This document shows positions 1 through 9,197 of a stretch of DNA of 64,000 bases, piece by piece. Numbering within the stretch: position 1 is the first letter of the stretch; each line of letters starts with the position of its first letter. The stretch lies in assembly GCA_947497495.1 (NCBI GenBank), contig CANMGT010000001.1:124001-188000 (forward strand), read 5' to 3'. Both the position numbers and the translations under genes were made by a program. The notes below the pieces were generated by a model. It was not told the DNA's origin. It searched no databases and was given only the letters and a program-made list of their open reading frames with translations. This DNA is from an uncultured Lentibacter sp. Lineage in GTDB: Bacteria; Pseudomonadota; Alphaproteobacteria; Rhodobacterales; Rhodobacteraceae.

Positions 1-601
1 CATCTCGCAGGCTGTGGACATCTGCAGCCTCTTGCGCACTCGGAGCATGTTTGTGCCCGCATGAACATGTGCCGTCATCCTGAGTGTGATGTGCCGCCAG
101 CACCCGTTGGCGCCACAGCTTGCGCACCCCACGCAGCGCAAGCCAAAGGCCAACAAGCGCGATCGCAATATAAGAGGCAGGCTCCATCCAGTTCTCTGCC
201 AGGCCCGTCATCGCTTCGCGCGTCAGGCCGAGTAGAAAGACCCCGGCGTAAACCAACAAAACGGCCATCGCGGCTTGCCCGAGGCTCGACAGGACAGCCA
301 GCACTGACAGGCGCACCACAGGCACCTGCTGCGCCGCCCCGTAGCCGCCAATAAGCAGCTTTCCGTGTCCGGGCCCTGCCGCGTGAAAAAAACCGTAAGC
401 AAAGCAAAGCCCCATGAGGCTTGCCCAAGCCCCAGGCTCACCGCGCTTCAAGGCTCTCAAAAGCCGAGCCATGGCATTTTGCACATCGCGCTGCCCCTCG
501 GAAGCCCAAGCCGAAAGTTCAGCCGCGCCACCCAGCCCCCAGAGCCAGACAGCGACAGCAACGATCAACAGTAGGAAACTTGCTAAAGCCCAGCGCCGCA
601 T
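1..601 (-). CDS. NicO/RcnA-family nickel/cobalt transporter (C-terminus off the window)
   Basis: Membrane transporter of the NicO/RcnA family, expected to move Ni2+ or Co2+ across the cytoplasmic membrane. The frame runs off the left edge, so only the first 200 residues are present. Residues 5-25 form a hydrophobic helix, the family signature HAAGPGHGK lies at about 73-81, and a His/Cys-rich loop (CSCGHKH, about 179-185) suits a metal-binding loop. The ATG at 601 overlaps the end of the DUF1007 gene by 19 bases; these two families are usually paired. The metal substrate is inferred from the family, not visible here. Confidence 0.85.
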   Translation of the reverse strand, partial: MRRWALASFLLLIVAVAVWLWGLGGAAELSAWASEGQRDVQNAMARLLRALKRGEPGAWASLMGLCFAYGFFHAAGPGHGKLLIGGYGAAQQVPVVRLSVLAVLSSLGQAAMAVLLVYAGVFLLGLTREAMTGLAENWMEPASYIAIALVGLWLALRGVRKLWRQRVLAAHHTQDDGTCSCGHKHAPSAQEAADVHSLRD

Positions 602-1218
602 GACACCCTCACCTCGTCAGCATAATCTTCGCCCACAGCGGGCCAGTCGGCATTCGGATCATTTGCGAGCTTGTCCATGTTGTCGCCCATTTCTGCCCGC
701 ACTTTTGCGTTGGCCGCTTTCACGTCAGCCTTGACGACGGCGAGTTTGCAGCCCTCAGGCAGGTCGATACCCAATGTCAGTTCGTAGCTGGTGTAGTAAG
801 TCGGATCATAGGCCTTCAACACAAATTCTTTTCCTACGCCCGTAAATGCACGGAAGTGGCGGCTGATGATCTGGCCGTTTTCAACACTGGTGCCACGATT
901 TTCAGGCGCACCAAGACTTACGGCATGGCCCCCAGCACTCAGATACAAATCGCCCTCAAAGCCTTCGATCCAGTTCAGGTCAAAACCGCTCAGTTGATTA
1001 AGTTCAGGCTTGGTCAAAATGCCGTCAAAGTCATGATCAAGCTCCATGTCTTCAAGTACCAAGAGCGAGTAAAGCTCGTCGTAGCGCCATTGCACTTCAA
1101 CGCCTGTTACCTCGCCAGCCTCATTCGCCACCAGTTTGAGGCCAGTGTCGACAAACACATGTGGGTGCGCCCAAAGCGGCGCCCCGAAACAAGCCAGAAT
1201 GATCGCGAGATATTTCAT
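583..1218 (-). CDS. DUF1007 family periplasmic protein
   Basis: Exported protein of the DUF1007 family, which commonly sits beside NicO transporters and is thought to help metal uptake from the periplasm. The chosen ATG at 1218 gives a short signal peptide ([10 protein letters not shown]...LWA) directly followed by HPHVFVD, the His-rich start typical of the family and a plausible metal ligand set. A longer frame to 1251 would add 11 residues ahead of the signal peptide and is less likely. Two cysteines are seen late in the protein. It overlaps the transporter gene by 19 bases, which suggests coupled translation. Confidence 0.8.
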   Translation of the reverse strand: MKYLAIILACFGAPLWAHPHVFVDTGLKLVANEAGEVTGVEVQWRYDELYSLLVLEDMELDHDFDGILTKPELNQLSGFDLNWIEGFEGDLYLSAGGHAVSLGAPENRGTSVENGQIISRHFRAFTGVGKEFVLKAYDPTYYTSYELTLGIDLPEGCKLAVVKADVKAANAKVRAEMGDNMDKLANDPNADWPAVGEDYADEVRVSCGAGL

Positions 1219-1293
1219 ACTGCCCACATAAAGCGCAGAGGGGGTGTCCACAATGAGACACCCCGCTTCATTGGCAGTTTTCAGCCGTTCGCA

Positions 1294-2211
1294 TTACGAG
1301 CGACGTTGCTCTGGGTGAAGTGACGCACCCAAAATGTGATCAGAACGGTGGATCACGTGATTGGCGCTCGAACAGATGAGCGGGTCAGGTTGGCCCACAA
1401 CTTCAAAGTCCTTCCCCGGGTAATCAAGGCTCGACAGAAAGTGCCGCATGCAAGCAAGGCGCGCGCGCTTTTTGTCGTTTGACTTGATAACAGTCCAAGG
1501 GGCGTCGGCGGTGTCGGTGTAAAAGAACATCGCCTCTTTTGCCTCTGTGTAATCACTCCACTTATCAAGGCTTGCCTTGTCGATCGGGCTCAGCTTCCAT
1601 TGCTTAAGCGGGTCAGTTTCACGGCTTTCAAAGCGCGCGCGCTGCTCGTCTTGCGTGACGGAGAACCAGTATTTGAACAGGCGAATGCCCGAGCGCGTCA
1701 ACATGCGCTCAAAATCAGGCGTCTGGCGCATGAATTCCAGATATTCCGCAGGCTCACAGAAACCCATCACCCGCTCAACGCCAGCGCGGTTATACCAAGA
1801 GCGGTCATAAAGCACCATTTCGCCCTCGGTGGGCAAATGTTGAATATAGCGTTGAAAGTACCACTGGCCGCGCTCTTCATCGGTGGGCTTGTTCAACGCA
1901 ACAACACGCGCAGAACGTGGGTTTAGGTGTTCGGTGAAGCGCTTGATTGTTCCGCCCTTGCCCGCCGCATCACGGCCCTCAAAGAGCATAACAAACTTCT
2001 GGCCGGTTTCCTGCGCCCAATGCTGAACTTTCAAAAGCTCTGCCTGAAGCGCGGCTTTTTGGCTTTCGTAGTCTCTACGGCCGATCTTGTCGGTATAGGG
2101 GTAAATGCCGTTCTCAAAGGCGCTCCGCACCTCCTCAACTGTGGGCCGTGCAGCCTTTGTTGTTGCTTCTGTCTTTTCTGTTTCCACAGATTGTGCCTTT
2201 TGATCCGTCAT
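1294..2211 (-). CDS. ppk2: Polyphosphate kinase 2 (PPK2 family)
   Basis: Cytosolic kinase that transfers phosphate between polyphosphate and nucleotides. About 305 residues with a single P-loop domain: Walker A GRDAAGKGG at about 79-87, Walker B/lid start VLYDRSWYNR at about 133-142. A single PPK2 domain of this length preceded by an acidic, low-complexity N-terminus (about 1-25) matches class I PPK2, which mainly phosphorylates ADP or GDP; the class is inferred. The ATG at 2211 is chosen because an AGGAGGA ribosome site lies about 10 bases upstream; the longer TTG start at 2232 would place that site inside the gene. Confidence 0.9.
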   Translation of the reverse strand: MTDQKAQSVETEKTEATTKAARPTVEEVRSAFENGIYPYTDKIGRRDYESQKAALQAELLKVQHWAQETGQKFVMLFEGRDAAGKGGTIKRFTEHLNPRSARVVALNKPTDEERGQWYFQRYIQHLPTEGEMVLYDRSWYNRAGVERVMGFCEPAEYLEFMRQTPDFERMLTRSGIRLFKYWFSVTQDEQRARFESRETDPLKQWKLSPIDKASLDKWSDYTEAKEAMFFYTDTADAPWTVIKSNDKKRARLACMRHFLSSLDYPGKDFEVVGQPDPLICSSANHVIHRSDHILGASLHPEQRRS

Positions 2212-2323
2212 TGCGCGCAGTCCTCCTGTCAAGTTTCGTCATCATCATAGTCGATTGAACCGGCAGGCGCCTTGACCTCGCTCAAGTATTTCGGGTTCTT
2301 TGGGGTAAAAAAGAGAGACGAAC

Positions 2324-2761
2324 ATGAAAGCACTGCTACAAAGGGTAAGCGACGCGAAGGTTCACGTTGACGAAACGCTGATTGGCCAATGTGGCCCCGG
2401 CTTATTGATCCTCATCTGCGCGATGCAGGGCGACACACAAGCCGACGCCGACAAACTCGCCACCAAAATATCAAAACTGCGGATTTTCACCGATGATGCG
2501 GGCAAGATGAACCTCTCGGTGCATGACATTTCCGGCGAAGCTTTGGTTGTCAGCCAGTTCACACTCGCCGCCGACACGTCACGCGGCAACCGCCCAGGAT
2601 TTTCCGCCGCCGAAGCACCTACTGAAGGTGAAAAGCTCTACGAATATTTCGCAGCCGCTCTCGACCGGCTGGGCATCCCGACACAGACAGGGCAGTTTGG
2701 CGCAGACATGAAAGTCTCGCTAACAAACGACGGGCCTGTCACGATCTGGATGGAGAGCTGA
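2324..2761 (+). CDS. dtd: D-aminoacyl-tRNA deacylase
   Basis: Removes D-amino acids wrongly attached to tRNA, for example D-Tyr-tRNA(Tyr). The 145-residue length is the family norm. The two active-site motifs are present: SQFTLAAD at about 77-84 and the Gly-cisPro motif NDGPVT at about 135-140. AAGAGAGACGAAC precedes the ATG. Its stop codon shares one base with the start of the next gene (TGATG), so the two are probably cotranscribed and translationally coupled. Confidence 0.95.
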   Translation: MKALLQRVSDAKVHVDETLIGQCGPGLLILICAMQGDTQADADKLATKISKLRIFTDDAGKMNLSVHDISGEALVVSQFTLAADTSRGNRPGFSAAEAPTEGEKLYEYFAAALDRLGIPTQTGQFGADMKVSLTNDGPVTIWMES

Positions 2762-3219
2762 TGACACCTGCAGGCATCATCAACGCGCTTCAGGTGCGCT
2801 ACACCGGAACGGTCGTAACGCCGGCTTGGGGCGAAACCACGATATTTTACAACCCAGGTGCCAAGTTCAAACGTGGCACTTACTTTGCGACTGTGAAAGA
2901 GAAAAACGGCGACAATGACCGCGCTTCCGGACTTGATCGTGACAGTGTCTTTCGGCTCAACATCGGCGCAACGCGGCCGCTGTTTGAGGAGCGCTTCGGA
3001 GCACCCCCTGCTAGGCCGGGAAAGGGAGGCCATGTGCAAGGCCCGTGGGACTTCACGATGCTAGACCGGCTCACTCCACACCCTGTCTACGGCTGGATGA
3101 GTTGGGTGAGTATCCTGAACCCTTCGCAAGTGAGCTTTGCTGCCTGCCTGCCGCTGCTCGACAGCGCCTACGCCAAGGCTCAGGCCACGTTTGAGAAGCG
3201 ACTGCGCTCAGCCAGCTAG
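2761..3219 (+). CDS. DUF6194 family protein
   Basis: A 152-residue soluble protein resembling the DUF6194 family, whose function is unknown. Recognisable parts are GTYFATVKEKNGDNDRAS at about 40-57 and a region around about 104-122 rich in Pro and Trp. No signal peptide, membrane segment or catalytic motif is apparent. It starts within the stop codon of dtd and ends overlapping the convergent aminotransferase gene by 12 bases. The family name is from memory and should be treated as probable. Confidence 0.75.
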   Translation: MTPAGIINALQVRYTGTVVTPAWGETTIFYNPGAKFKRGTYFATVKEKNGDNDRASGLDRDSVFRLNIGATRPLFEERFGAPPARPGKGGHVQGPWDFTMLDRLTPHPVYGWMSWVSILNPSQVSFAACLPLLDSAYAKAQATFEKRLRSAS

Positions 3220-4401
3220 CACTTTTGCTGCCGCATCAAGCGCGCCCTGACCACGCGGCACATCGTTCGCGCTGAAGGCGGCTTCCATGCTGCCGAGTGT
3301 GCCCAAAACCATTTGGCGGTTTATGTGGCCCATATGCCCAATGCGGAAAAAGCCTTCGCCTTTGGGATCTTCGTCAGTAGACATCCCAAGTCCAATGCCC
3401 AGCGTGATGCCCGCATTCTGCTCGCACCAGCGCCGCAAGTTAACGCCATGCGGCATCCCGACATGCAAAGCTGTCACAGCGCAAGAGCGGTGTTCCGGAT
3501 CGGCCACGTTAAGCTTGAGCGGCCCGACGGCAGCCCAGGCATCACAGGCCGCCCATATAGCACTAGCCAACATCTTGTGGCGCGCCCAAACCTGCTCCAT
3601 CCCTTCGGCATGTATCATGTCCAAAGACGCCCTCAGCCCATATAGGTGATGCGTAGGCGCCGTGCCTGCGAAGTATTGATAAAAGAAATCAGGGTTTGCG
3701 CGCGGCGTCCAATCCCAATAGCGGCTCACGCGCAACATTTCAGCTCGCCGTGCCGCAGCTCTATCGTTGAAAAACACAAAGCCCATACCGGGCGGCACCA
3801 TCAGCCCCTTTTGCGACGCTGTAATGGCAACATCAGCGCCCCATGCGTCCATTTCAAACCTGTCACAGCCCATTGAAGCGATGCAATCAACCATCAAAAG
3901 CGCGCCGTGGCCGGCGGCATCCATCGCGGCGCGCACCTCGGCAATGTTGTTTTTGACCGAGGTTGAAGTGTCAACGTGCGTGCAAAGCACAGCCTTGATT
4001 CGGCCCTCTTTGTCGGCGCGCAAAGCCTCTTCAAGACGCGTGGCATCGACAGGTGTTTTCATCCCGAAATCAAGTGACTCGACAGTGACACCAAGGCCCT
4101 CCGCCATCTCGGCCCAACCGAAGCCGAACCGCCCGTTGTAAAGGCCTAGAACATGATCTCCCTCCTCCACGACGTTAGACAGGGCGGCCTCCCAAGCGGC
4201 GTGTCCATTGCCGATGTAAATCGTCGCATGATGCGCGGTTCCTGCCACTTTCTTGAGATCGGGGATGATCCCTGCAACCATATCGATGAGCTCACCCTCG
4301 TATATATTTGGCGACGCCCGATGCATGGTGCGCAACACCGCGTCCGGCATAACCGAGGGGCCGGGGATAGCCAGATAGTCGCGCCCGCCGTGCTGTGTCA
4401 T
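3208..4401 (-). CDS. Class V PLP-dependent aminotransferase (alanine/serine-glyoxylate type)
   Basis: Cytosolic pyridoxal-phosphate enzyme of the alanine-glyoxylate / serine-pyruvate aminotransferase group. 397 residues; N-terminal IPGPSVMP, the cofactor-binding IGNGHAAWE region at about 63-71, VDCIASMG at about 171-178 and the Schiff-base lysine in ASQKGLM at about K198. Substrates cannot be told from sequence; serine, alanine or aspartate with glyoxylate are all possible. It stands alone on the minus strand between two plus-strand groups and overlaps the DUF6194 gene tail by 12 bases. Confidence 0.85.
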   Translation of the reverse strand: MTQHGGRDYLAIPGPSVMPDAVLRTMHRASPNIYEGELIDMVAGIIPDLKKVAGTAHHATIYIGNGHAAWEAALSNVVEEGDHVLGLYNGRFGFGWAEMAEGLGVTVESLDFGMKTPVDATRLEEALRADKEGRIKAVLCTHVDTSTSVKNNIAEVRAAMDAAGHGALLMVDCIASMGCDRFEMDAWGADVAITASQKGLMVPPGMGFVFFNDRAAARRAEMLRVSRYWDWTPRANPDFFYQYFAGTAPTHHLYGLRASLDMIHAEGMEQVWARHKMLASAIWAACDAWAAVGPLKLNVADPEHRSCAVTALHVGMPHGVNLRRWCEQNAGITLGIGLGMSTDEDPKGEGFFRIGHMGHINRQMVLGTLGSMEAAFSANDVPRGQGALDAAAKVLAG

Positions 4402-4541
4402 CTCTCCACCTTCCTTGATTTTCTACGCGACATTACCGAGGTGTAGCACAGCGTCAATAGCGTGCAGACGTGGCCGCGAAACTTGCCAGTCACCGCGCCC
4501 TCCCGTAAACGAAGTGGAACTCAAACACTGGTGAATGTCCG

Positions 4542-6425
4542 ATGAGCACAGAAACGACCCATAGCCAAGCACTCTTCAAATGGCTTTGGCGCAGCTATCT
4601 GAAGCGGTTCTGGCCATATATTGCTCTGGCGGTGATCTTCATGGTCATTGAAGGTTCGATGCTGGGGGCCTTGAGCTACATCATGCGTCCGATGTTTGAC
4701 ACTGTGTTTATTGAAGGAAACGAGAGTGCCATCAAATGGGTCGCTCTGGCAATTTTCTCGATATTCGCAGCCCGCGCTTTTGCCGCTGTTGGGCAGAAAA
4801 TCACACTCGCATATGTGATGCAAAAAATGGCCGCCGCGCTGCGCACCGACCTGCTGTCACATCTTATGAAGCAAGACGGCAGCTTCCACCAAACCCACCC
4901 GCCAGGGTTTATCATCCAGCGCATTCAGGCTGACGTTATTTCGCTCAACGAAGGCTGGCGCGCTTTGATGATGGGGGCGGGCCGTGACGCCGTGACGCTC
5001 GCTGTGCTTATGGGCGTCGCTATCTCGGTTGACTGGAAGTGGACGCTTGTCGCGCTTGTCGGCGCGCCCCTCGTGCTGCTTCCGGCGCAGATGGCGCAGA
5101 AGTTTATCCGCGCCCGCTCACGCGAGGCACGCGATCTGGGGGCTAAACTCGCCACCAGACTGGACGAGGTGTTTCACGGAATCGTCCCGGTCAAACTCAA
5201 CCGTCTGGAAGACTATCAGAGCCAGCAGTATGCCGCGCTCACAGATGATCTGGTTCGGGCCGAAGTGCGCGCTAGTGCCGGGAGTTCCATCATCCCCGGA
5301 TTAATCGACATCATGTCCGGAATCGGGTTTGTCGGCGTGCTGGTTTATGGCGGTTCAGAAATCATCGCCGGCGAAAAAACTGTCGGGCAGTTTATGTCGT
5401 TCTTCACAGCCATCGGCTTTGCTTTTGAACCCCTACGACGCCTTGGTGCAGTAAGCGGGCGTTGGCAAATGGCGGCCTCAGGCATAGAAAGACTGCGCGA
5501 GTTGCTGGAAACAGAACCAAGCCTCACCTCGCCTGCAAAACCCAAGGCTGCGCCTAAGGGCATACCCGAAATATCACTCAGCGACGTTGACTTATCTTAC
5601 GGTGATGCTCGCGTGCTGCATGGTCTCTCTCTTGTGGCCGAAGCCGGCAAAACTACTGCGCTTGTCGGGGCGTCAGGCGCGGGCAAATCAACCATATTCA
5701 ACTTGCTCACCCGCCTCGTCGACCCAACCACAGGGCGCGTCGAAATTGGCGGAGTCGCAACCACCGAGATGAGCTTGCCTGACCTGCGCGGCTTGTTCTC
5801 AGTCGTCAGCCAAGACGCTGCCCTGTTTGACGAGACGCTGCGCGAGAACCTGCTGCTTGGCCGAACCGACGTGACCGAAAAGAGGCTTCAGGAAGTGCTC
5901 GACGCGGCGCATGTCTCGGATTTCTTGCCGCAGCTCGCCCAAGGCATAGATACTGCCGTTGGGCCGCGTGGCTCAAACCTGTCTGGCGGGCAGCGTCAGC
6001 GCGTCGCTATCGCCCGCGCGCTGCTGCGCGACACACCTATCCTGCTCTTGGATGAAGCGACATCAGCGCTTGATGCCAAGAGCGAAGCCGTGGTTCAGCA
6101 AGCGCTGGAAAGCCTCTCCAAAGGGCGCACAACAATTGTTATTGCCCACCGGCTTTCTACCGTTCGCGACGCCGACAAAATTATCGTGATGGAGGCCGGA
6201 AAAGTTATTGACGAGGGGAACCACGACACGCTTCTAAGCCGCGGCGGAGCCTATGCACGCCTCTATGAGTTGCAATTCAAGTCGAATGGCCCGACCGCCG
6301 ATAGCGCCGCGCTAGCGACGCAGGGTCAGCGCCGCAATAAAAGCTCGCGAGCAGCCAAAGATTCTTCGCGCCCCGGCGGATCCAGCCTTCTGTCTCGTAT
6401 TTCGAAGCACTTGTTCGGGCGGTAG
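4542..6425 (+). CDS. ABC exporter, fused permease and ATPase (MsbA-like)
   Basis: Inner-membrane half-transporter, likely exporting lipid or another amphiphile. Residues about 1-320 form a six-helix ABC exporter domain and about 345-580 the ATPase: Walker A GASGAGKST near 377, signature LSGGQRQR near 481, Walker B LLLDEATSALD near 502, H-loop AHRLS. The normal end of such proteins (ARLYELQF, near 575-582) is followed by a basic, low-complexity tail of about 45 residues that lies antisense to the end of the next gene. The stop may have been lost or displaced. Lipid A as substrate is only a family guess. Confidence 0.9.
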   Translation: MSTETTHSQALFKWLWRSYLKRFWPYIALAVIFMVIEGSMLGALSYIMRPMFDTVFIEGNESAIKWVALAIFSIFAARAFAAVGQKITLAYVMQKMAAALRTDLLSHLMKQDGSFHQTHPPGFIIQRIQADVISLNEGWRALMMGAGRDAVTLAVLMGVAISVDWKWTLVALVGAPLVLLPAQMAQKFIRARSREARDLGAKLATRLDEVFHGIVPVKLNRLEDYQSQQYAALTDDLVRAEVRASAGSSIIPGLIDIMSGIGFVGVLVYGGSEIIAGEKTVGQFMSFFTAIGFAFEPLRRLGAVSGRWQMAASGIERLRELLETEPSLTSPAKPKAAPKGIPEISLSDVDLSYGDARVLHGLSLVAEAGKTTALVGASGAGKSTIFNLLTRLVDPTTGRVEIGGVATTEMSLPDLRGLFSVVSQDAALFDETLRENLLLGRTDVTEKRLQEVLDAAHVSDFLPQLAQGIDTAVGPRGSNLSGGQRQRVAIARALLRDTPILLLDEATSALDAKSEAVVQQALESLSKGRTTIVIAHRLSTVRDADKIIVMEAGKVIDEGNHDTLLSRGGAYARLYELQFKSNGPTADSAALATQGQRRNKSSRAAKDSSRPGGSSLLSRISKHLFGR

Positions 6426-6975
6426 CTGGCAGAGCCACGAGTCTGCCTTGAAGCGCGCGCGCAAGGGAGACATCCTCCATCAAAGGCAAGTCGGGGTAGC
6501 CGCCCAACTCGCTCAAAAGCTCAGACGAAATGAGTAGCCCTTGGTCGCCGTATGGCAGACCGAGGACCTTGGCGCGTAGGTTTGCCCAGCCCGCTACAAA
6601 GCCCGCCGCAAAGCCGCTACTGTCAAAGCGCAGCTTGAAATACCCCGCTTTTCCGGACCCCCGCAGCATATGCGCTTGCGAGGCCTCGACCCAGCCCGTC
6701 TCAAGCACGGTATCCGCGTGCAAAATCAGCAGCCACGCACCATCGGCAGCCGCAACGCCGCGTGCAACCTGCCCGCCGCGCCCCGTTGCCCCATGGACCA
6801 GAATAGCACCGGCCGCCTCCGCGATCTTCTGCGTCGCATCTTGCGAGCCCCCATCAGATATCACCAACTCCCGGATAAGGCCTGCCTCTAGGCCCATCCC
6901 GAGACTTCCCAAACACATAGGAAGGGATGCGTCCGCATTCAGAGTTGGAATTACGATCGAAATCGGCGCTCGCAT
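6277..6975 (-). CDS. TIGR04283 family glycosyltransferase
   Basis: GT-A fold family 2 glycosyltransferase of the TIGR04283 group, which has been linked to arsenosugar formation, though that role is not established here because its usual TIGR04282 partner is absent. 232 residues: IVIPTLNADASLP at about 8-20, SDGGS near 40-44, and LILHADT (DXD-like) near 84-90. The C-terminal motif RGAKNLWLLASFYCG then LARRYR is typical of the family, so the full 3' end looks real. That end overlaps the convergent ABC exporter gene by 149 bases. Confidence 0.85.
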   Translation of the reverse strand: MRAPISIVIPTLNADASLPMCLGSLGMGLEAGLIRELVISDGGSQDATQKIAEAAGAILVHGATGRGGQVARGVAAADGAWLLILHADTVLETGWVEASQAHMLRGSGKAGYFKLRFDSSGFAAGFVAGWANLRAKVLGLPYGDQGLLISSELLSELGGYPDLPLMEDVSLARALQGRLVALPATARTSASKYETEGWIRRGAKNLWLLASFYCGADPASLARRYRRSGHST

Positions 6976-7041
6976 GATCAGCCCTTTCAGATATCACAAA
7001 GCCGCCTATATTATAGTTCTCGTGTGAAGGGGAGAGTATCA

Positions 7042-7785
7042 ATGCGCCGTGAGATTTACAGAATTGGCGGAACTAACAGGGAACACTTCCTCCAAGGCCT
7101 CGTGACAAACGAAATCGCCAAACTCTCTGATGGGTTGGTTTACACGGCCATGCTGACACCACAAGGAAAGTATCTGGCAGACTTTTTCCTCGCGCCTGAC
7201 GGAGATGCCATTCTGCTGGATGTTGATGCCAGCCTTGGAAGCGCGCTGGTACAGAAGCTGAACATGTACAAGTTGCGCGCTGACGTGACTATCGAACACA
7301 CAAGCCTGCACCTGCACAGAGGGCTCGGGACGCCGCCACCTGACGGATTTGGCGACCCTCGCGCAGTCGCGCTTGGCTGGCGTGCCTATCGCGAAACAGC
7401 CCAGCAAGATGATACGACAGATTGGACAGCTTTACGCATAGCCAACATCGTGCCAGAAACCGGCCACGAACTCACCAATGAGAGCTACATCCTGGAAATG
7501 GGGTTCGAGCGCCTCAATGGCGTCGATTTTCGCAAAGGGTGCTATGTCGGGCAGGAAGTCACTGCGAGGATGAAGCATAAAACTGAGCTACGCAAAGGCC
7601 TTGCACGAGTTGTTGGCGATGCTCCTCTCGTTGAAGGGGCCGAGATTACAGCTGACGGCAAGGCCGTTGGGCATGTCTTGTCAGTCAGCGGCACAAGCGC
7701 ACTTGCCTATTTGCGGTTTGACCGAGCGACTGGCACGCTAAAGTCTGGAAATACAACGCTCGCGCATGACACGACTAGCAGATAA
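7042..7785 (+). CDS. ygfZ: YgfZ/GcvT-domain folate-binding protein
   Basis: Folate-dependent protein that helps iron-sulfur cluster assembly or repair (YgfZ/IBA57 family). The signature KGCYVGQEVTAR lies at about 166-177, including the conserved Cys. The ATG at 7042 follows a GGGGAGAG ribosome site at a good distance; a GTG at 7024 in the same frame lacks such a site. 247 residues, shorter than the E. coli protein but normal for alphaproteobacteria. It is divergent from the glycosyltransferase gene. Confidence 0.9.
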   Translation: MRREIYRIGGTNREHFLQGLVTNEIAKLSDGLVYTAMLTPQGKYLADFFLAPDGDAILLDVDASLGSALVQKLNMYKLRADVTIEHTSLHLHRGLGTPPPDGFGDPRAVALGWRAYRETAQQDDTTDWTALRIANIVPETGHELTNESYILEMGFERLNGVDFRKGCYVGQEVTARMKHKTELRKGLARVVGDAPLVEGAEITADGKAVGHVLSVSGTSALAYLRFDRATGTLKSGNTTLAHDTTSR

Positions 7786-7812
7786 AAACGGGGCCAGATT
7801 TCTCTGACCCCG
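7784..7812 (-). terminator. Hairpin with T-tract on the minus strand
   Basis: Ten-base arms at 7789-7798 and 7803-7812 (one mismatch, TTTC loop on the plus strand) followed on the minus strand by five T. It would act on minus-strand transcripts that pass the efp terminator, or simply fold in the ygfZ 3' end. No T-run follows it on the plus strand. Confidence 0.4.
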
Positions 7813-7984
7813 CCATCGCGACTCGTTACATCAACACCACTCGTTAAGAACCGTTCACGACGCTTCAATTCATTCGAAGCAATAACTCTTGAAAAAGCGC
7901 CCGAAAAACTGGCCGCCTTCCTCTAAGCTAATCTGAGAGCTGATCTTATTTCAGGTGAAAAGCAGCGGCTTTTTCCCCCAAAAC

Positions 7985-8016
7985 AAAAAGGCCCCGCCAA
8001 ATGCGAGGGCCTTTCT
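7985..8016 (-). terminator. Rho-independent terminator after efp
   Basis: GC-rich hairpin with arms at 7990-7997 and 8003-8011 and an AAAT/ATTT loop, followed on the minus strand by TTTTTG. The plus strand also has a T-rich tail (TTTCTTCT), so it may work in both directions and end ygfZ transcripts as well. Confidence 0.75.
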
Positions 8017-8033
8017 TCTAATGCGTAGCATCA

Positions 8034-8597
8034 TCAGGCGCGTTCAGAGTATTCCATACTGTCGGTGTTGACGATGATTTCTTCATCTTGACCAACAAAC
8101 GGTGGCACCATGACTTTAACGCCATTGTCCAAAACCGCCGGCTTAAAGCTGTTAGCGGCGGTCTGCCCTTTAACAACAGGTTCAGTCTCGACAATCTTGC
8201 AGGTGACTTTTTGCGGCACGGTTGCGTGCAACGCTTCATCTTCGTGAAACTCCACGACAATTGTCATCCCATCCTGCAAGAAGGGGCGGCGATCTCCGAG
8301 GAGGTCAGAGGCTATTTGCACCTGATCATAGGTTTCCGTGTCCATGAAGATAAGCTGGCCATCATCCTCATAGAGGAACTGCATGTCTTTCTGCTCAAGA
8401 CGCACACGCTCAACTTTATCGGCGCTTCTAAACCGTTCGTTAAGCTTTGACCCGTTACGAAGGTTCTTCATCTCGACCTGCGCAAAAGCGCCGCCCTTAC
8501 CGGGCTTCACATGGTCAACCTTCACAGCGGCCCAAAGGCCCCCGTTGTGTTCAAGCACGTTCCCTGGGCGGATTTCGTTTCCGTTGATTTTTGGCAT
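8034..8597 (-). CDS. efp: Elongation factor P
   Basis: Binds the ribosome between the P and E sites and relieves stalling at consecutive prolines. 187 residues, three beta domains. The loop residue that is modified in many bacteria is Lys34 in PGKGG at about 32-36. The ATG at 8597 ([13 protein letters not shown]) matches the family start; the frame stays open to 8756 but the extra 53 residues have no EF-P character. No epmA-, epmB- or earP-type gene is in the window, so the modification state is unknown. Confidence 0.97.
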   Translation of the reverse strand: MPKINGNEIRPGNVLEHNGGLWAAVKVDHVKPGKGGAFAQVEMKNLRNGSKLNERFRSADKVERVRLEQKDMQFLYEDDGQLIFMDTETYDQVQIASDLLGDRRPFLQDGMTIVVEFHEDEALHATVPQKVTCKIVETEPVVKGQTAANSFKPAVLDNGVKVMVPPFVGQDEEIIVNTDSMEYSERA

Positions 8598-8813
8598 TGT
8601 GGCAAAACCATGACTAAAGGTTGAAGGAAATTTGGCTGCACCTATATCTTGGGGATGCTCCCTTGGCAAGAAAACCAGATGTCGTTTCGCATATACATCT
8701 AGATATGCGCCTTGCGCAGGGGAGCTATGCAAATACAGACTATCCGAATCGGTCAAAAGACGTCATAAGAAGTCCTACGCCGAAAAGACAAGAACAATAA
8801 AAAAGGACGAATC

Positions 8814-9134
8814 ATGAGAGATTTCGTTGACGGCACTGCCTTCAATAACGAGCAAGGCAATCGTGCGCGTAAACTGTTCGCAGCCGTGGTACTGGCTGCA
8901 CTCGACGATGCTATCGCCGATGATAAAAAGTATGGCAACGGGCCGGAGCAAATCGCCCGCTGGGCGCGTTCGCGCGATGGCCGTGAGGTGCTGTCTTGCG
9001 CGGGTATTGACCCGAACGAACGTGTTGTAAGCGGCCTTATGGACTTTGTCGGCAAAGGTGTGCGCACCTCTGTTGCCCTCTCGCGTGAAGAGAGCGAACG
9101 CCGCAACGCCGCTGCCCAGGCCGAAGCTGCCTGA
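8814..9134 (+). CDS. DUF6280 family protein
   Basis: A 106-residue soluble protein matching a family I recall as DUF6280, found mainly in Rhodobacterales; no function is known. The sequence is mostly helical with charged patches (ALDDAIADDKKYGNG, WARSRDGREVL) and an Ala/Arg/Glu-rich end. GGACGAATC lies upstream of the ATG. It is divergent from efp and followed by a clear terminator, so it is probably a single-gene transcript. Confidence 0.8.
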   Translation: MRDFVDGTAFNNEQGNRARKLFAAVVLAALDDAIADDKKYGNGPEQIARWARSRDGREVLSCAGIDPNERVVSGLMDFVGKGVRTSVALSREESERRNAAAQAEAA

Positions 9135-9156
9135 ACATAGCATGAAATCCAAAAAG

Positions 9157-9183
9157 ACGGCTCTCTTTCGGGGGCCGTTTTTT
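9157..9183 (+). terminator. Rho-independent terminator after the DUF6280 gene
   Basis: Stem ACGGCTCT / GGGGGCCGT at 9157-9164 and 9170-9178 with a short CTTTC loop, followed by a run of T broken only after 9183. It separates the DUF6280 gene from cobQ. Confidence 0.8.
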
Positions 9184-9197
9184 GTTTCGGAGACACC

